A stretch of DNA of 64,000 nt from Christensenella sp. UBA7862 (GCA_002500135.1 DLSM01000010.1:87649-151648); one strand, 5' to 3'. Counted from the stretch's first letter, positions 15,867 to 24,222 are shown. Notes: generated by a model from the sequence alone, not told the origin. A program made the numbers and translations.

Positions 15867-16793
15867 ATGGAAAAATTTTTGTTGACTGACGCACTTAAAA
15901 ATGGATACGCCGTTGGTGCTTTTAACTTTGGAACAATGGAAGTTTTAAAGGCAATTATTCTTGGGGCAGAGAGCAAAAACTCTCCCGTTATTTGCCAAAT
16001 TTCTGAAAGTGCAATGAACTTTGTGGGTGATGAATATCTCAAAAACCTCATTAAGGCTGCGAGAAAAACTTGCCACGTGCCAGTTAGTTTTCACCTTGAC
16101 CATGGCAGGTCTTTTGAAATGGCAAAAAGAGCAATTAAGGCAGGTTGCGACTCGGTGATGATTGACGCTTCAATGCTTCCTTATGAAGACAATGTTGCAA
16201 TCACCAAAAAAGTTGTAGATTATGCACACGCAAAGGGAGTGTTTGTTGAAGGGGAACTTGGCTCCATTGCTGGCATAGAAGACGAACTGAAAGTTGAAGA
16301 TAAAAACAGTTTTTACACTTCTCCAAAGCAAGCAAAAGACTTTGTAAAACGCACTGGTGTCGATAGCCTTGCAATAGCAATCGGCACAAAACATGGGGCA
16401 TATAAATATTCTGGTGACGCAAAACTTCGCTTTGATATTTTGGAACAAATTCAAAAGGAAATTCCAAATGTTCCACTTGTTTTGCATGGAGCAAGCGGAG
16501 TGGAGAAAAGTGATGTTGACGCACTTTATGACCTTGGGGTTGATATTCGTGGAGCGAAGGGAATTCCAGAACCATTCCTTCAAAAAGCATGCGGTATGCA
16601 CATTTGCAAAGTAAATGGTGATACCGACCTTAGAATTTCTTATTTGAAGGGAATTTTGGGAGATATTAAAAACAATAACAAAAACATTGACTACAGAAAA
16701 TATCTCGCCAGCGGAATGAACGAAATTTCAAAAATTGTCGCACACAAGATTGATGTTTATGGCAGTGCAAACAAAGCACCTAAACAATCATAA
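15867..16793 (+). CDS. fba: Class II fructose-bisphosphate aldolase
   Basis: 308 residues. Zinc and substrate motifs of class II aldolases are present: GAFNFGTME, SFHLDHGRSFE (zinc histidine and catalytic aspartate), EGELGSIAG, AIGTKHGAYK and LHGASGV. It cleaves fructose 1,6-bisphosphate to dihydroxyacetone phosphate and glyceraldehyde 3-phosphate, feeding the nearby GapA. Start ATG behind AAAGGAG. Its last 14 bases overlap the end of the converging membrane-protein gene. Confidence 0.96.
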   Translation: MEKFLLTDALKNGYAVGAFNFGTMEVLKAIILGAESKNSPVICQISESAMNFVGDEYLKNLIKAARKTCHVPVSFHLDHGRSFEMAKRAIKAGCDSVMIDASMLPYEDNVAITKKVVDYAHAKGVFVEGELGSIAGIEDELKVEDKNSFYTSPKQAKDFVKRTGVDSLAIAIGTKHGAYKYSGDAKLRFDILEQIQKEIPNVPLVLHGASGVEKSDVDALYDLGVDIRGAKGIPEPFLQKACGMHICKVNGDTDLRISYLKGILGDIKNNNKNIDYRKYLASGMNEISKIVAHKIDVYGSANKAPKQS

Positions 16794-17208
16794 CAACAAT
16801 CAAAAACAGCGAGCATACAACCGCCAAAACGGACAAAACTATGCCAATAATTCCAATGGACTTGCGATTGAGCCTGCATTGCATAACGCCAAACACAAAG
16901 CCATAAATTGCAAGGATAATTGAAATTACAATTCCACTGAAAATATATATAACAAGCATCAAAACATATGACATTCCAATTACATCAAGTTCCATAAGAT
17001 TTGCAATCAAGCAACACCCCGACACAAGCAGAGCAATTATGGACAGTGTAAGCGACAACTTGCCATATTTTTTGATGTTTTTTCTTTCTTCCTCTGGCTT
17101 TTCCTTGTCGGCATTGTATCCGTTTACAATATTCCTAAACAAGAAAAACCCCGTAATCTTTCCCACCGAGTCCTTTTCATCAAGTCCATTTTTGCTTCTT
17201 AACTCCAT
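16780..17208 (-). CDS. Small membrane protein with G-run ribosome binding site
   Basis: 142 residues, minus strand. A soluble N-terminus of about 50 residues (charged: NADKEKPEEERKNIKKYGK) is followed by three membrane helices (LSLTLSIIALLVSGCCLIA, VLMLVIYIFSGIVISII, IIGIVLSVLAVVCSLFLIV). It resembles DUF4190-type proteins in layout, but I do not claim the family. The Shine-Dalgarno region is a run of nine G ending six bases before the ATG, suggesting translation could vary with run length. Confidence 0.65.
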   Translation of the reverse strand: MELRSKNGLDEKDSVGKITGFFLFRNIVNGYNADKEKPEEERKNIKKYGKLSLTLSIIALLVSGCCLIANLMELDVIGMSYVLMLVIYIFSGIVISIILAIYGFVFGVMQCRLNRKSIGIIGIVLSVLAVVCSLFLIVVMIV

Positions 17209-17214
17209 TTTCTA

Positions 17215-17223
17215 CCCCCCCCC
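17215..17223 (-). repeat. Nine-base G run (C run on plus strand) at a Shine-Dalgarno position
   Basis: Nine C on the plus strand at 17215-17223; on the coding (minus) strand they read as G9-TAGAAA-ATG of the membrane-protein gene. It also follows an upstream ATG that would start a short overlapping frame. Runs of this length are prone to slippage. Confidence 0.7.
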
Positions 17224-17315
17224 ATTTTATCCATATTTTGTGCAGAAATTGAATAATTAAAACAGAGCCAGTGCCTTTTATTAAAATTTGTTGCTAAAAA
17301 ATATCTATCAAAAAC

Positions 17316-17344
17316 TTGACAACTTGAGCAATATATTTTAAAAT
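17316..17344 (+). promoter_or_regulatory. Promoter for phase-variable gene at 17404
   Basis: TTGACA (17316-17321), 17-base spacer, TAAAAT (17339-17344). Confidence 0.65.
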
Positions 17345-17403
17345 TTTTACAGAAAATATTTTAGAATATGAGGCAAAACTTGACGATAAAGGGAGAAGTG
17401 GAA

Positions 17404-18988
17404 ATGAGATTTTGGGATAAAGTGCGAGTTGGAATGTTGTGCGTAAATTATACACTCGTCATGGTTCTTTTGTCCATTATCATTTTCGGAGCAACTCAAC
17501 AAAGAGCCACAGGAAATGTGTCTGTAAGGTATTCTAGACCCTCTTACACCGTCACTTTTGACCCAGCGGGGGGGGGGGGTATCTCCCAGCCAAAAGACCG
17601 TTAAATTAGGCGATTTATACGGTGATTTGCCTGTTCCGACAAAAACGGGTTATTCTTTTGTCGGTTGGAAATACAGCAATGAACTTGTCACATCAACAAC
17701 CAAAAACTTGACCCAAGGAGACCACACCTTAACCGCTTCATGGGGACATTCAGTTAAATTTGACTATAACAACGGGACATTATCAAACTCACTTTCTCCA
17801 ACTTATGCTGGGGAAGTCGGCACAACAACATCACTTCCAAGCACACTTAACCCAACCTACTCGGGGCACACCTTTGCGGGCTGGCATTATGGAAAAAATT
17901 TAATTGAGCCAACAACATTCACTGGCTCAAATTTTATCGCACTCGGCCGTGACTATATGTTCACAGACAAGTTCACTGTCGTAGTCAGGGCATATATGGA
18001 TGATTGGACGAAATTTGGTACAAAAAAAACCACCCTTATCAGTTGCACTGAAAGGGGTGGGTGGTCGTTGAGTAATGAGATTGACTATAATGCTGTCAAC
18101 TATATTTCATTTGCTTTTATGAGTGAAAAGACAAATTCATATATACACACATATAGTTCTATAACTTTTTCCCAAATGTCCAGTGGTTATCACACATTTA
18201 TTGGGACTTTTGATGGCTCATATGCACGCTTGTATATTGATGGAATTTTGGTCGGGACAAGTGCAAATGCTTCAACTACAATAAAATATGATTCATCAAA
18301 TGGAATATTTGTTGGAGCTGAAGCAGAAGCGAATACAGTTTCTCCTTATGGTTATTTTTTTACGGGAAAGGTTGATTATGTATCAATAGAAAATAGCACA
18401 ATAGACGAAGCAAAAAATATAGGAGCTAACTTAATAACAGGAACCAATTTTGATGGGTCAAATTATATTTCACTTGGGAAAGCATATAAGTATAAAAGTA
18501 AGATAGCTATAACAATAAGGGCTTCAATGAATGACTGGTCAAAATTCTCTTTAATGTCAATGATTTCTTGCACCAATGGCGGTGGCTGGGCTATTGAAGC
18601 AAAGCAAGATGTAATTTTATTTGCTGCATATGATAGTAGTAGCAATGATTACAATCGTGCATTTTCTTCCATAAAGACATCTGAACTAAAAAGTGGATAT
18701 CATACTTTCGTTGGCATATTTAATGGCGAAGATTTAAAATTATATATAGACGATGAACTTGTGGCAAATGGGACAAAGTTTGGCTCAAAAAACATTAAAT
18801 ATTATCCCGACAATGGGATATTTGTTGGGGCTGAGGCGGGCAATAATACTTCATCTCCAGAAGTAGATTATTATCAGTATTTTAAGGGAACAATAAGCTA
18901 CGTTTCTATTGATAACACATTTGTGGCAAATAAAAATAGTTATATTTATCAAGACTTTGATGTTGTTGCAACAGCAATTTGGAACTGA
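17404..18988 (+). CDS. Phase-variable exported repeat/LamG protein, OFF by frameshift at a G run
   Basis: ATG at 17404 follows GGAGAAGTGG. The first frame gives a basic N-terminus, a hydrophobic helix ending FGATQQ, NVSVRY, then YTVTFDPAGG, and stops at 17604 (66 residues). The frame shifted by one base continues from the G run to 18988 with exactly the expected sequel: KTVKLGDLYGDLPVPTKTGYSFVGWKY (InlB B-repeat), a second such repeat, then two LamG/concanavalin-like domains (FVGAEA, SGYHTFVG, LYIDDELV). Deleting one of the 12 G, or adding two, fuses both into 527 residues. Promoter and ribosome binding site are intact, so this is a switch or assembly error rather than a decayed gene. Confidence 0.75.
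17568..17579 (+). repeat. G12 homopolymer inside coding region
   Basis: Twelve consecutive G at 17568-17579, directly after the TFDP-A-G codons. Reading frames up- and downstream differ by one base. Lengths 11 or 14 would restore the long frame. Confidence 0.85.
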
Positions 18989-19022
18989 AAATGTATTTTA
19001 AAACAAATCTCTCACAAATCCC

Positions 19023-19051
19023 TTGACAAGTGATAAAAAGTGTGGTAAAGT
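19023..19051 (+). promoter_or_regulatory. Promoter of the rplU operon
   Basis: TTGACA (19023-19028), 17-base spacer, TAAAGT (19046-19051). Confidence 0.7.
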
Positions 19052-19057
19052 GGCGGT

Positions 19058-19135
19058 ATCCGCATGGAAAAGGTTAAAAAGTGGGCTTCTGGCTTCACCT
19101 TAACAGCGAGTTTGGAGGATAAGGAGGAAAACAAA
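19058..19135 (+). ncRNA. Candidate ribosomal protein L21 leader
   Basis: The stretch between promoter and rplU can fold: GTTAA (19073-19077) pairs with TTAAC (19100-19104), enclosing GTG (19081-19083) with CAC (19096-19098). Structured L21 leaders that feed back on rplU-prp-rpmA are known in Firmicutes. Membership here is inferred from position and foldability. Confidence 0.45.
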
Positions 19136-19447
19136 ATGTATGCTATCGTTCTTTCTGGCGGAAAGCAATATAAGGCAGAAGAAGGCAAGTTTATTGATGT
19201 TGAAAAACTTGACGGAAATGTTGGAGATAAAGTAAATCTCGATGTGCTTTGCGTGTCAGACGAAAAAGGTCTTGAAACAGGCAAACCTGTTTTGAGCAAG
19301 GTTAAGTGTGAAGCAGAAATCATTCTTCAAGGAAAACAAGACAAAATCATCGTTTTCAAATACAAAGCAAAGAAGAATGAAAGAAAGAAACAAGGTCACA
19401 GACAACCTTTCACCAGAGTTAAAATATTGTCGATAAAGAGAGTTTAA
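19136..19447 (+). CDS. rplU: 50S ribosomal protein L21
   Basis: 103 residues, the usual L21 length, starting MYAIVLSGGKQYKAEEGKF. The C-terminus KKQGHRQPFTRVKI is the conserved L21 signature (RKGHRQxxTxV). ATG at 19136 has AAGGAGG nine bases upstream; the longer frame from 19064 lies in the leader RNA. It binds 23S rRNA in the large subunit. First gene of the rplU-prp-rpmA operon. Confidence 0.97.
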   Translation: MYAIVLSGGKQYKAEEGKFIDVEKLDGNVGDKVNLDVLCVSDEKGLETGKPVLSKVKCEAEIILQGKQDKIIVFKYKAKKNERKKQGHRQPFTRVKILSIKRV

Positions 19448-19452
19448 TTTTT

Positions 19453-19782
19453 ATGACAAAAATTACGGTCACTAAAAATAATGATGAAATCGTGGAACTG
19501 GAATGTGACGGACACACCGATTATGGCGTGAACGGCGAAGACATTGTGTGCAGTGCATTATCCAGCATTGTCCAAACAGCAGTTTTGGGGCTTATGATGG
19601 TCGCTGGCATAAATGTTTCACTAAAAAGGGACGAAAATAGGGGATATCTTAAACTCGTTCTCCCACAAAACATTTCGCAAGAAGCAAGACACGATGCAAA
19701 TATAATCTTAAACACAATGATGTGTGGAATAAGTGACCTGAGGGAAGGTTTTTCAGATTTTATAGAACTGGAGGTTAAGTAA
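19453..19782 (+). CDS. prp: Ribosomal-processing cysteine protease Prp
   Basis: 109 residues, YsxB/Prp family. The catalytic pair is visible: histidine in CDGHTDYG (residue 21) and cysteine in EDIVCSALSSIVQTA (residue 33). Prp removes the N-terminal extension of L27, which is essential in Firmicutes that carry it. The next gene encodes an L27 with such an extension, so enzyme and substrate sit side by side. Spacing is five bases after rplU and one base before rpmA. Confidence 0.93.
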   Translation: MTKITVTKNNDEIVELECDGHTDYGVNGEDIVCSALSSIVQTAVLGLMMVAGINVSLKRDENRGYLKLVLPQNISQEARHDANIILNTMMCGISDLREGFSDFIELEVK

Positions 19783-19783
19783 G

Positions 19784-20077
19784 ATGTTTATTCAGTTGCA
19801 ATTGTTCGCTCACAAAAAGGGCGGTGGTAGCACAAAGAACGGACGTGACAGTCAAGCCAAAAGACTTGGTGTCAAATGTGGTGACGGTCAACACGTTCTT
19901 GCTGGCAATATTATTGTTCGCCAACGTGGCACAAAATTTTACCCAGGCGACAATGTAGGTCTTGGAAAGGACTACACATTGTTTGCACTTCGTGACGGAA
20001 AGGTGAAATTTATCACAAAACACGGCGACAAAAAATATGTCACAGTGGTTGAAGAAACTGCAAAGAAAGCAAAATAA
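19784..20077 (+). CDS. rpmA: 50S ribosomal protein L27 with cleavable N-terminal extension
   Basis: 97 residues. The first eight residues, MFIQLQLF, precede the normal L27 start AHKKGGGSTKNGRDSQ, giving the Prp cleavage context (L-x-L-F/A, compare LNLQFF/A in Staphylococcus). The mature N-terminus reaches into the peptidyl-transferase centre, so cleavage by the neighbouring Prp is needed. The ATG starts one base after the prp stop, implying translational coupling. A terminator follows. Confidence 0.97.
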   Translation: MFIQLQLFAHKKGGGSTKNGRDSQAKRLGVKCGDGQHVLAGNIIVRQRGTKFYPGDNVGLGKDYTLFALRDGKVKFITKHGDKKYVTVVEETAKKAK

Positions 20078-20081
20078 ATGG

Positions 20082-20109
20082 AAAATTCCTCGAAATGGGG
20101 AATTTTTTT
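20082..20109 (+). terminator. Terminator of the rplU operon
   Basis: AAAATTCC (20082-20089) pairs with GGAATTTT (20099-20106), followed by TTT. Confidence 0.8.
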
Positions 20110-20110
20110 C

Positions 20111-20139
20111 TTGACAAAATTTAACATATATCCTACACT
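20111..20139 (+). promoter_or_regulatory. Promoter for phase-variable gene at 20175
   Basis: TTGACA (20111-20116), 17-base spacer, TACACT (20134-20139). Confidence 0.65.
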
Positions 20140-20174
20140 TTTTGAGAATAATAGAACTATGGAGGAATTTTAAA

Positions 20175-21057
20175 ATGACTAAAAGGGAAAGATTTGTGTT
20201 GTGGCTTAATAGGTTTTATCACAAGCAAAATAAAATAACAATCTGTGTCCTATACACCCTTATTATGGCTATCCTTGGCGTCATTATTTATGGGGCAACT
20301 CATCAAAGTTCCTCAAGCAATGTTTCTGTCAAATATACAGTCCCATACTACACAATTACTTTTGACCCAAACGGCGGAACCTTCGAAAATGCAGGGGGGG
20401 GGGGTATCCTCTAAGCAAGTAAAACTTGGTGATACTTACGGCGATTTGCCACTGCCCAGCAGACCGGGTTATAGCTTCAACGGTTGGTATGAAGAAGCCC
20501 TTGTAACATCAGAATCAGTCCTTTCCACCCCATGCGACAAAACCCTAGTCGCCGAATGGAATGATGGGATTCCCGTTGATATGAGAAATTGGAGTTACTC
20601 TTCTATAACCTTTGGGTGTTTATCAAATTATACAATGTCCCAAAATAAGAATGTTTTTGACTTTACTGGCACAAACTATTGGGAGATTTTCTACATCGGA
20701 ATAAGTTTGGAAGCCAACAAAACCTATTCAATTACATTCGACTATGTTACTCCAGCCTTTGGCACCCCAACCGATATAGAACATGGTGGGAATGGAGCAA
20801 TGTTTGCAGGTGTCGCATCAGAAATAGATGCTGGTTGGTTTTGGAATGAGGGGCGTGAGAATCTGCAATTGGATAAACACATAGCGATTTATCCAATACA
20901 ACCCAGCACGAGTAAAAAAGCGATTATGTCCTTTACTGCACCAGAAACAAAAACATATTATTTTTTCTTAAATTTTGGATATGTAGTGGATTATACAATT
21001 TATCACTTTGAATTCAGTAACTTCACCCTATACACTCACCAATGCTCTTTTGGTTGA
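20175..21057 (+). CDS. Phase-variable exported InlB-repeat protein, OFF by frameshift at a G run
   Basis: ATG at 20175 with GGAGG nine bases upstream. The first frame encodes a basic N-terminus, a hydrophobic helix ending IIYGATHQ, NVSVKY, then YTITFDPNGGTFENAG, and ends at 20414 (79 residues). The frame shifted by one base continues the same repeat (KQVKLGDTYGDLPLPSRPGYSFNGWYEE...LVAEW) and a beta-rich C-terminal domain with CBM/lectin-like character up to 21057. Loss of one of the 11 G (or gain of two) makes a 293-residue product. The first 100 residues parallel the 12242 and 17404 proteins; the C-terminal domains differ. Confidence 0.75.
20394..20404 (+). repeat. G11 homopolymer inside coding region
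   Basis: Eleven consecutive G at 20394-20404 within the first InlB-type repeat. Lengths 10 or 13 would restore the long frame. Confidence 0.85.
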
Positions 21058-21085
21058 TAGTATAAACGATGGGGAAGAAAAATAT

Positions 21086-21128
21086 AAATAATATAATAGG
21101 TTTTGGCTTGTTATATTATTTTTTTTTG
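21086..21128 (+). terminator. A/T-rich intrinsic terminator
   Basis: AAATAATATAA (21086-21096) pairs perfectly with TTATATTATTT (21111-21121), then a run of T. Confidence 0.65.
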
Positions 21129-21139
21129 CTGGGGGGATA

Positions 21140-21403
21140 ATGGTTTCGTTTTTAGAGGAGATTGCAAAGGTTTCGGGGGTTGACCCAAGTGTTGTGGTGG
21201 GGAGCAGCAGGGTATTGTATCTTGGTGGCAAGGTTGTTATGATTGAAGGCAAGACCAAGTTAATTGAGATGTCAAATGAACTTGTAAAAGTAAAACTTAA
21301 GCGGGGCATGGCGGTTGTTAGTGGCAAAAACTTGAAACTTAAAAACCTTAATCTTGAAAGCGTTATGGTAGTTGGGGATATTGCAGAATTTCAGATTTGT
21401 TAA
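21140..21403 (+). CDS. yqfC: YqfC/YabP-family sporulation protein
   Basis: 87 residues with GGGGGG as ribosome binding site. The YabP/YqfC pattern is present: SSRVLYLGGKVVMIEGKTKLIEMSNELVKVKLKRGMAVVSGKNL split over short beta-strands, ending VMVVGDIAEFQI. YqfC is a sigma-E-controlled sporulation protein, and in Firmicutes it precedes yqfD, ybeY and era, which is the order here. It supports sporulation capacity along with SpoIVFB. Confidence 0.85.
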   Translation: MVSFLEEIAKVSGVDPSVVVGSSRVLYLGGKVVMIEGKTKLIEMSNELVKVKLKRGMAVVSGKNLKLKNLNLESVMVVGDIAEFQIC

Positions 21404-21412
21404 AATAAATGT

Positions 21413-21506
21413 GTAGTCAAGTAGAAATTACAATAGAGTAGTAATTCAGACTGGACTACCCCCTCGTCTTGCTAACGCAATCCACTCCCCCTTACAATGG
21501 GGAGCC
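21413..21506. repeat. Candidate intergenic repeat element
   Basis: A compact, foldable stretch between yqfC and yqfD: GTAGTC (21413-21418) pairs with GACTAC (21454-21459), AATTAC with GTAATT inside it, TTGC with GCAA, and CTCCCC (21485-21490) with GGGGAG (21499-21504). The GC-rich part stands out from the A/T-rich surroundings and looks like a dispersed non-coding repeat. Only one copy is in this window, so repetition is unproven. Confidence 0.4.
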
Positions 21507-21549
21507 TTCAAAAAAAAATAACATATTAGTTTATAAAAGTGGGGGATAT

Positions 21550-22467
21550 ATGACGACTTATGAAGTTGTGGGATTAAACTTCCCAAAGTTTTTAAGCGAG
21601 ATTGAAAGGAGAAATATATCCTTAAACAGCCTTGTCAAACTTTCGCATGACAAATTTTGTGTGGAAGTTGCTTTGGCACAGAAAAAGAAGTTTTTGAACC
21701 TTTGCTCGCTTCTTAACATGGAAGTGGTGGAAAAGAAAATTCCCGTTTATGAGCGTGTTTTCCGTGGGATAAAATGCCATGTGCCACTAACTATTTTTGT
21801 TGCTGTTTGCGTGGCTGTTCTTTTGTTTTCGCAAATGTTTGTGTTCAGAATTGAAGTCTTTGGCGAAACAACTGTAGGCGAAGATGAGATTGTTTCCGTC
21901 TTAAAACAAAACGGCTTTGACACATGGAAAATGCGGGGAAGTTATGACACGCAAGAAGTGGAGCGGGTGCTTGTATCAAACATTCCAAAGATAAGTTTTG
22001 CTTCATGCGTTGTGCGTGGCGGGACATTGGTTGTAAATGTCTATGAAAAAATTGAGGCGGAAAAATCTTTAAGTGCGGGCAAGCCCGTTGTTGCACCTTG
22101 CGACTTGATAATTGAAGAAATTTCTTGCACCAGCGGAACAGTGGTCAAACATCAAGGTCAAACAGCAAAGGCGGGTGAAAGCATTGTTGAAAATTTTGTT
22201 ATGCTAGGGCAAACGAAAATTGACATTCCCGCACATGCAACATTTACTGCAAAAGTGGAGCAGAGTATAAGTCAATTTTTGACACAAAAGCCACAAGATG
22301 ATATGGATATAAAAAAAGTGGTTGAAGAAAACAAAAGAATGTTGTATAATATGTTATCAGAAGCAAAACTTCTGGATAATATTGAAGAAGAAACTGAACT
22401 TTTGGAAACGGAAAACGGGTGCTTGGTGATAAGCCGTTTTAGAACTAAAATTGAAATTTCTTCATAA
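21550..22467 (+). CDS. yqfD: Sporulation protein YqfD
   Basis: 305 residues. ATG at 21550 has GGGGGA just upstream; the in-frame extension to 21469 runs through the repeat-like spacer and is rejected. Layout: a cytoplasmic domain (residues 1-80), one membrane helix (CHVPLTIFVAVCVAVLLFSQ), then an extracytoplasmic FtsQ/POTRA-like and beta domain (EVFGETTVGEDEIVSVLKQNGF; LVVNVYEKIEA; FVMLGQTKIDIPAHA). This is the YqfD pattern, whose deletion blocks sporulation in Bacillus. It directly follows yqfC. Confidence 0.88.
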   Translation: MTTYEVVGLNFPKFLSEIERRNISLNSLVKLSHDKFCVEVALAQKKKFLNLCSLLNMEVVEKKIPVYERVFRGIKCHVPLTIFVAVCVAVLLFSQMFVFRIEVFGETTVGEDEIVSVLKQNGFDTWKMRGSYDTQEVERVLVSNIPKISFASCVVRGGTLVVNVYEKIEAEKSLSAGKPVVAPCDLIIEEISCTSGTVVKHQGQTAKAGESIVENFVMLGQTKIDIPAHATFTAKVEQSISQFLTQKPQDDMDIKKVVEENKRMLYNMLSEAKLLDNIEEETELLETENGCLVISRFRTKIEISS

Positions 22468-22480
22468 CAAAGGAAACATT

Positions 22481-22981
22481 ATGAAAGTTGAAATAAACGA
22501 TTATGCATTGTCAAAGAATTTTACAAAACTTATTGGAAAATTGCTTAAAACTGCAAACAAATATTCAAAATTCAATCAACGAAAAGTGCAAGTGGCCATT
22601 AGTTTTGTGGACAAGGACGAAATCCAAAAATTAAACAAGGAAACTCGTGGCATAGACAAGCCAACGGACGTTTTGTCATTTCCAACCTTAAACCTTGTTC
22701 CACTTCAAAAAATCAATATGAAAGACCCAGAGATTAGGTGCGACATTGACCCAGAAACCAAACACCTTATGCTTGGTGACATTGTTATTTGCGAAGACGT
22801 TGCAAGGAAAAATGCTGAGGAATATGGACACAGTTTTGAAAGGGAAATTTGCTATCTTGTTGTGCATGGCTTCTTGCACCTTTTGGGTTATGACCATATG
22901 GAAGAAGACGACAAAATTGTTATGAGAGCTTTAGAGGAAGCAGTGCTTAAAAAATATAACATAACGAGAGATGAAAAGTGA
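22481..22981 (+). CDS. ybeY: rRNA maturation endonuclease YbeY
   Basis: 166 residues. The zinc motif HGFLHLLGYDH near residue 129 matches the family HGxLHLxGYDH. Upstream, GIDKPTDVLSFP is the other conserved block. YbeY is a metalloenzyme in 16S rRNA 3'-end maturation and ribosome quality control. ATG at 22481 follows AAAGGAAA. The stop overlaps the GTG start of era by four bases, so the two are translationally coupled. In Bacillus phoH and pgpH lie between yqfD and ybeY; here they are absent. Confidence 0.95.
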   Translation: MKVEINDYALSKNFTKLIGKLLKTANKYSKFNQRKVQVAISFVDKDEIQKLNKETRGIDKPTDVLSFPTLNLVPLQKINMKDPEIRCDIDPETKHLMLGDIVICEDVARKNAEEYGHSFEREICYLVVHGFLHLLGYDHMEEDDKIVMRALEEAVLKKYNITRDEK

Positions 22982-23880
22982 AAATTAAGTGTGGATTTGT
23001 AGCCGTTGTTGGCAAGCCCAATGCGGGCAAAAGCAGCCTTGTAAACGCAATTATCAAGGAAAAGGTTTCAATCGTTTCGCCAAAGCCACAAACAACAAGA
23101 AATAACATTTTGGGGATATACAACAGTGATCACAGTCAAATTGTTTTTGTGGACACCCCTGGCATAAACAAAACTTCAACTGGTCTTGACAAATTTATGC
23201 AAAAGAGCATAAAAGGGGCAGTGAGTGACGTTAATGCGGTTATTATTGTTTGCGACATAACAAAAGGCGTAGATAGAGTGGAAACTGACCTTGTAGAAAA
23301 ATATAACAAGGAAAATATCCCTGTCGTGCTTGTTTTGTCCAAAATTGACCTTGTGAGCGATGAAGTGGTGTTTAAAACATTGCAACAATTATCTCCATTC
23401 GCAACAAAGTGCGAGATTGTTCCACTTTCAAGCATAAAGGACAGAAATGTTGAAACAGTGGTTGACGTGGTGGAGAAATTTCTTCCAGAAGTTGACGAAA
23501 GAAACAAATATTTTGACGATGACGAATATACAGACAAGCCACTAAACTTTTTGGTGGCGGAAATTGTTAGGGAAAAAGCACTTTACTATCTCGATAGGGA
23601 AATTCCACATGGCATAGCCGTTGTAACTCAAAGATTTGAAGAAGACGAAAACTTGATAGATATTGACGTTGATATTGTTTGCGACAAAAATTCGCATAAA
23701 GCAATTATCCTTGGCAAACAAGGAACTATGCTCAAAAAAATTGGGCATGACGCTCGTGTTACTATTCAAAAAATTGTCCAAAAAAAGGTTATGCTAAATA
23801 TTTTTGTTAAAGTTAAACCAAATTGGAAAAATAATTTGGAGTTTTTGGATAGTTTGGGTTATAATATAAACGAGTTGTAG
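22978..23880 (+). CDS. era: GTPase Era
   Basis: 300 residues, GTG start overlapping ybeY. G motifs: GKPNAGKSS (G1), PQTTR (G2), DTPG (G3), LSKIDLV (G4) and LSSIKD (G5). The C-terminal KH domain has EVRIREKAL-like VREKALYYLDREIPHGIAV and ILGKQGTMLKKIGHDAR. Era binds the 3' end of 16S rRNA and couples 30S assembly to growth. Located between ybeY and recO as in other Firmicutes. Confidence 0.96.
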   Translation: MKIKCGFVAVVGKPNAGKSSLVNAIIKEKVSIVSPKPQTTRNNILGIYNSDHSQIVFVDTPGINKTSTGLDKFMQKSIKGAVSDVNAVIIVCDITKGVDRVETDLVEKYNKENIPVVLVLSKIDLVSDEVVFKTLQQLSPFATKCEIVPLSSIKDRNVETVVDVVEKFLPEVDERNKYFDDDEYTDKPLNFLVAEIVREKALYYLDREIPHGIAVVTQRFEEDENLIDIDVDIVCDKNSHKAIILGKQGTMLKKIGHDARVTIQKIVQKKVMLNIFVKVKPNWKNNLEFLDSLGYNINEL

Positions 23881-23945
23881 GAATAAATTTTGTTTTTTGA
23901 AACATTCTAGTGCTGATGATGCAACTTGCACGCAAGGGGGACACA

Positions 23946-24203
23946 ATGAACATTGAAGAAGCGTTTGCAAAAGTAAAACTGAATAATAGTAAAAGCAAAG
24001 CCTGTGTTGAAACATTAAATTTCTTAATGGGCAAATATGGCTGGGGTGTAACTGTGCTTGCATATCTTACGGGCGAAGACCCAACAACTCATGAGCATTA
24101 TTGCACAGACGAAGTTTTTGACGCCTATGTTGAAGCACTGGAAAATCAAAAATTTGAAACAAATAACAACTTGGAGCAAGAAGAACCTACACTTGAAAGA
24201 TAA
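23946..24203 (+). CDS. Small unknown protein between era and recO
   Basis: 85 residues, start ATG behind AGGGGG (an upstream in-frame start at 23910 precedes this site). Composition is helical and acidic: MNIEEAFAKVKLNNSKSKACVE, an aromatic middle (GKYGWGVTVLAYLTGEDPTTH) and an acidic tail rich in Glu and Asn. Bacillus has the small yqzL at this position, but the lengths differ and I see no clear homology. Function unknown; probably part of the era-recO transcript. Confidence 0.6.
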   Translation: MNIEEAFAKVKLNNSKSKACVETLNFLMGKYGWGVTVLAYLTGEDPTTHEHYCTDEVFDAYVEALENQKFETNNNLEQEEPTLER

Positions 24204-24222
24204 TTAAAAAAAGAGATTAACA

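Noticed and set aside
17558..18988. An independent gene starting near 17558 downstream of the G12 run
   Set aside because: No ribosome binding site serves it, its apparent start lies inside the upstream gene, and its first residues continue the upstream repeat. It is treated as the second part of the 17404 gene.
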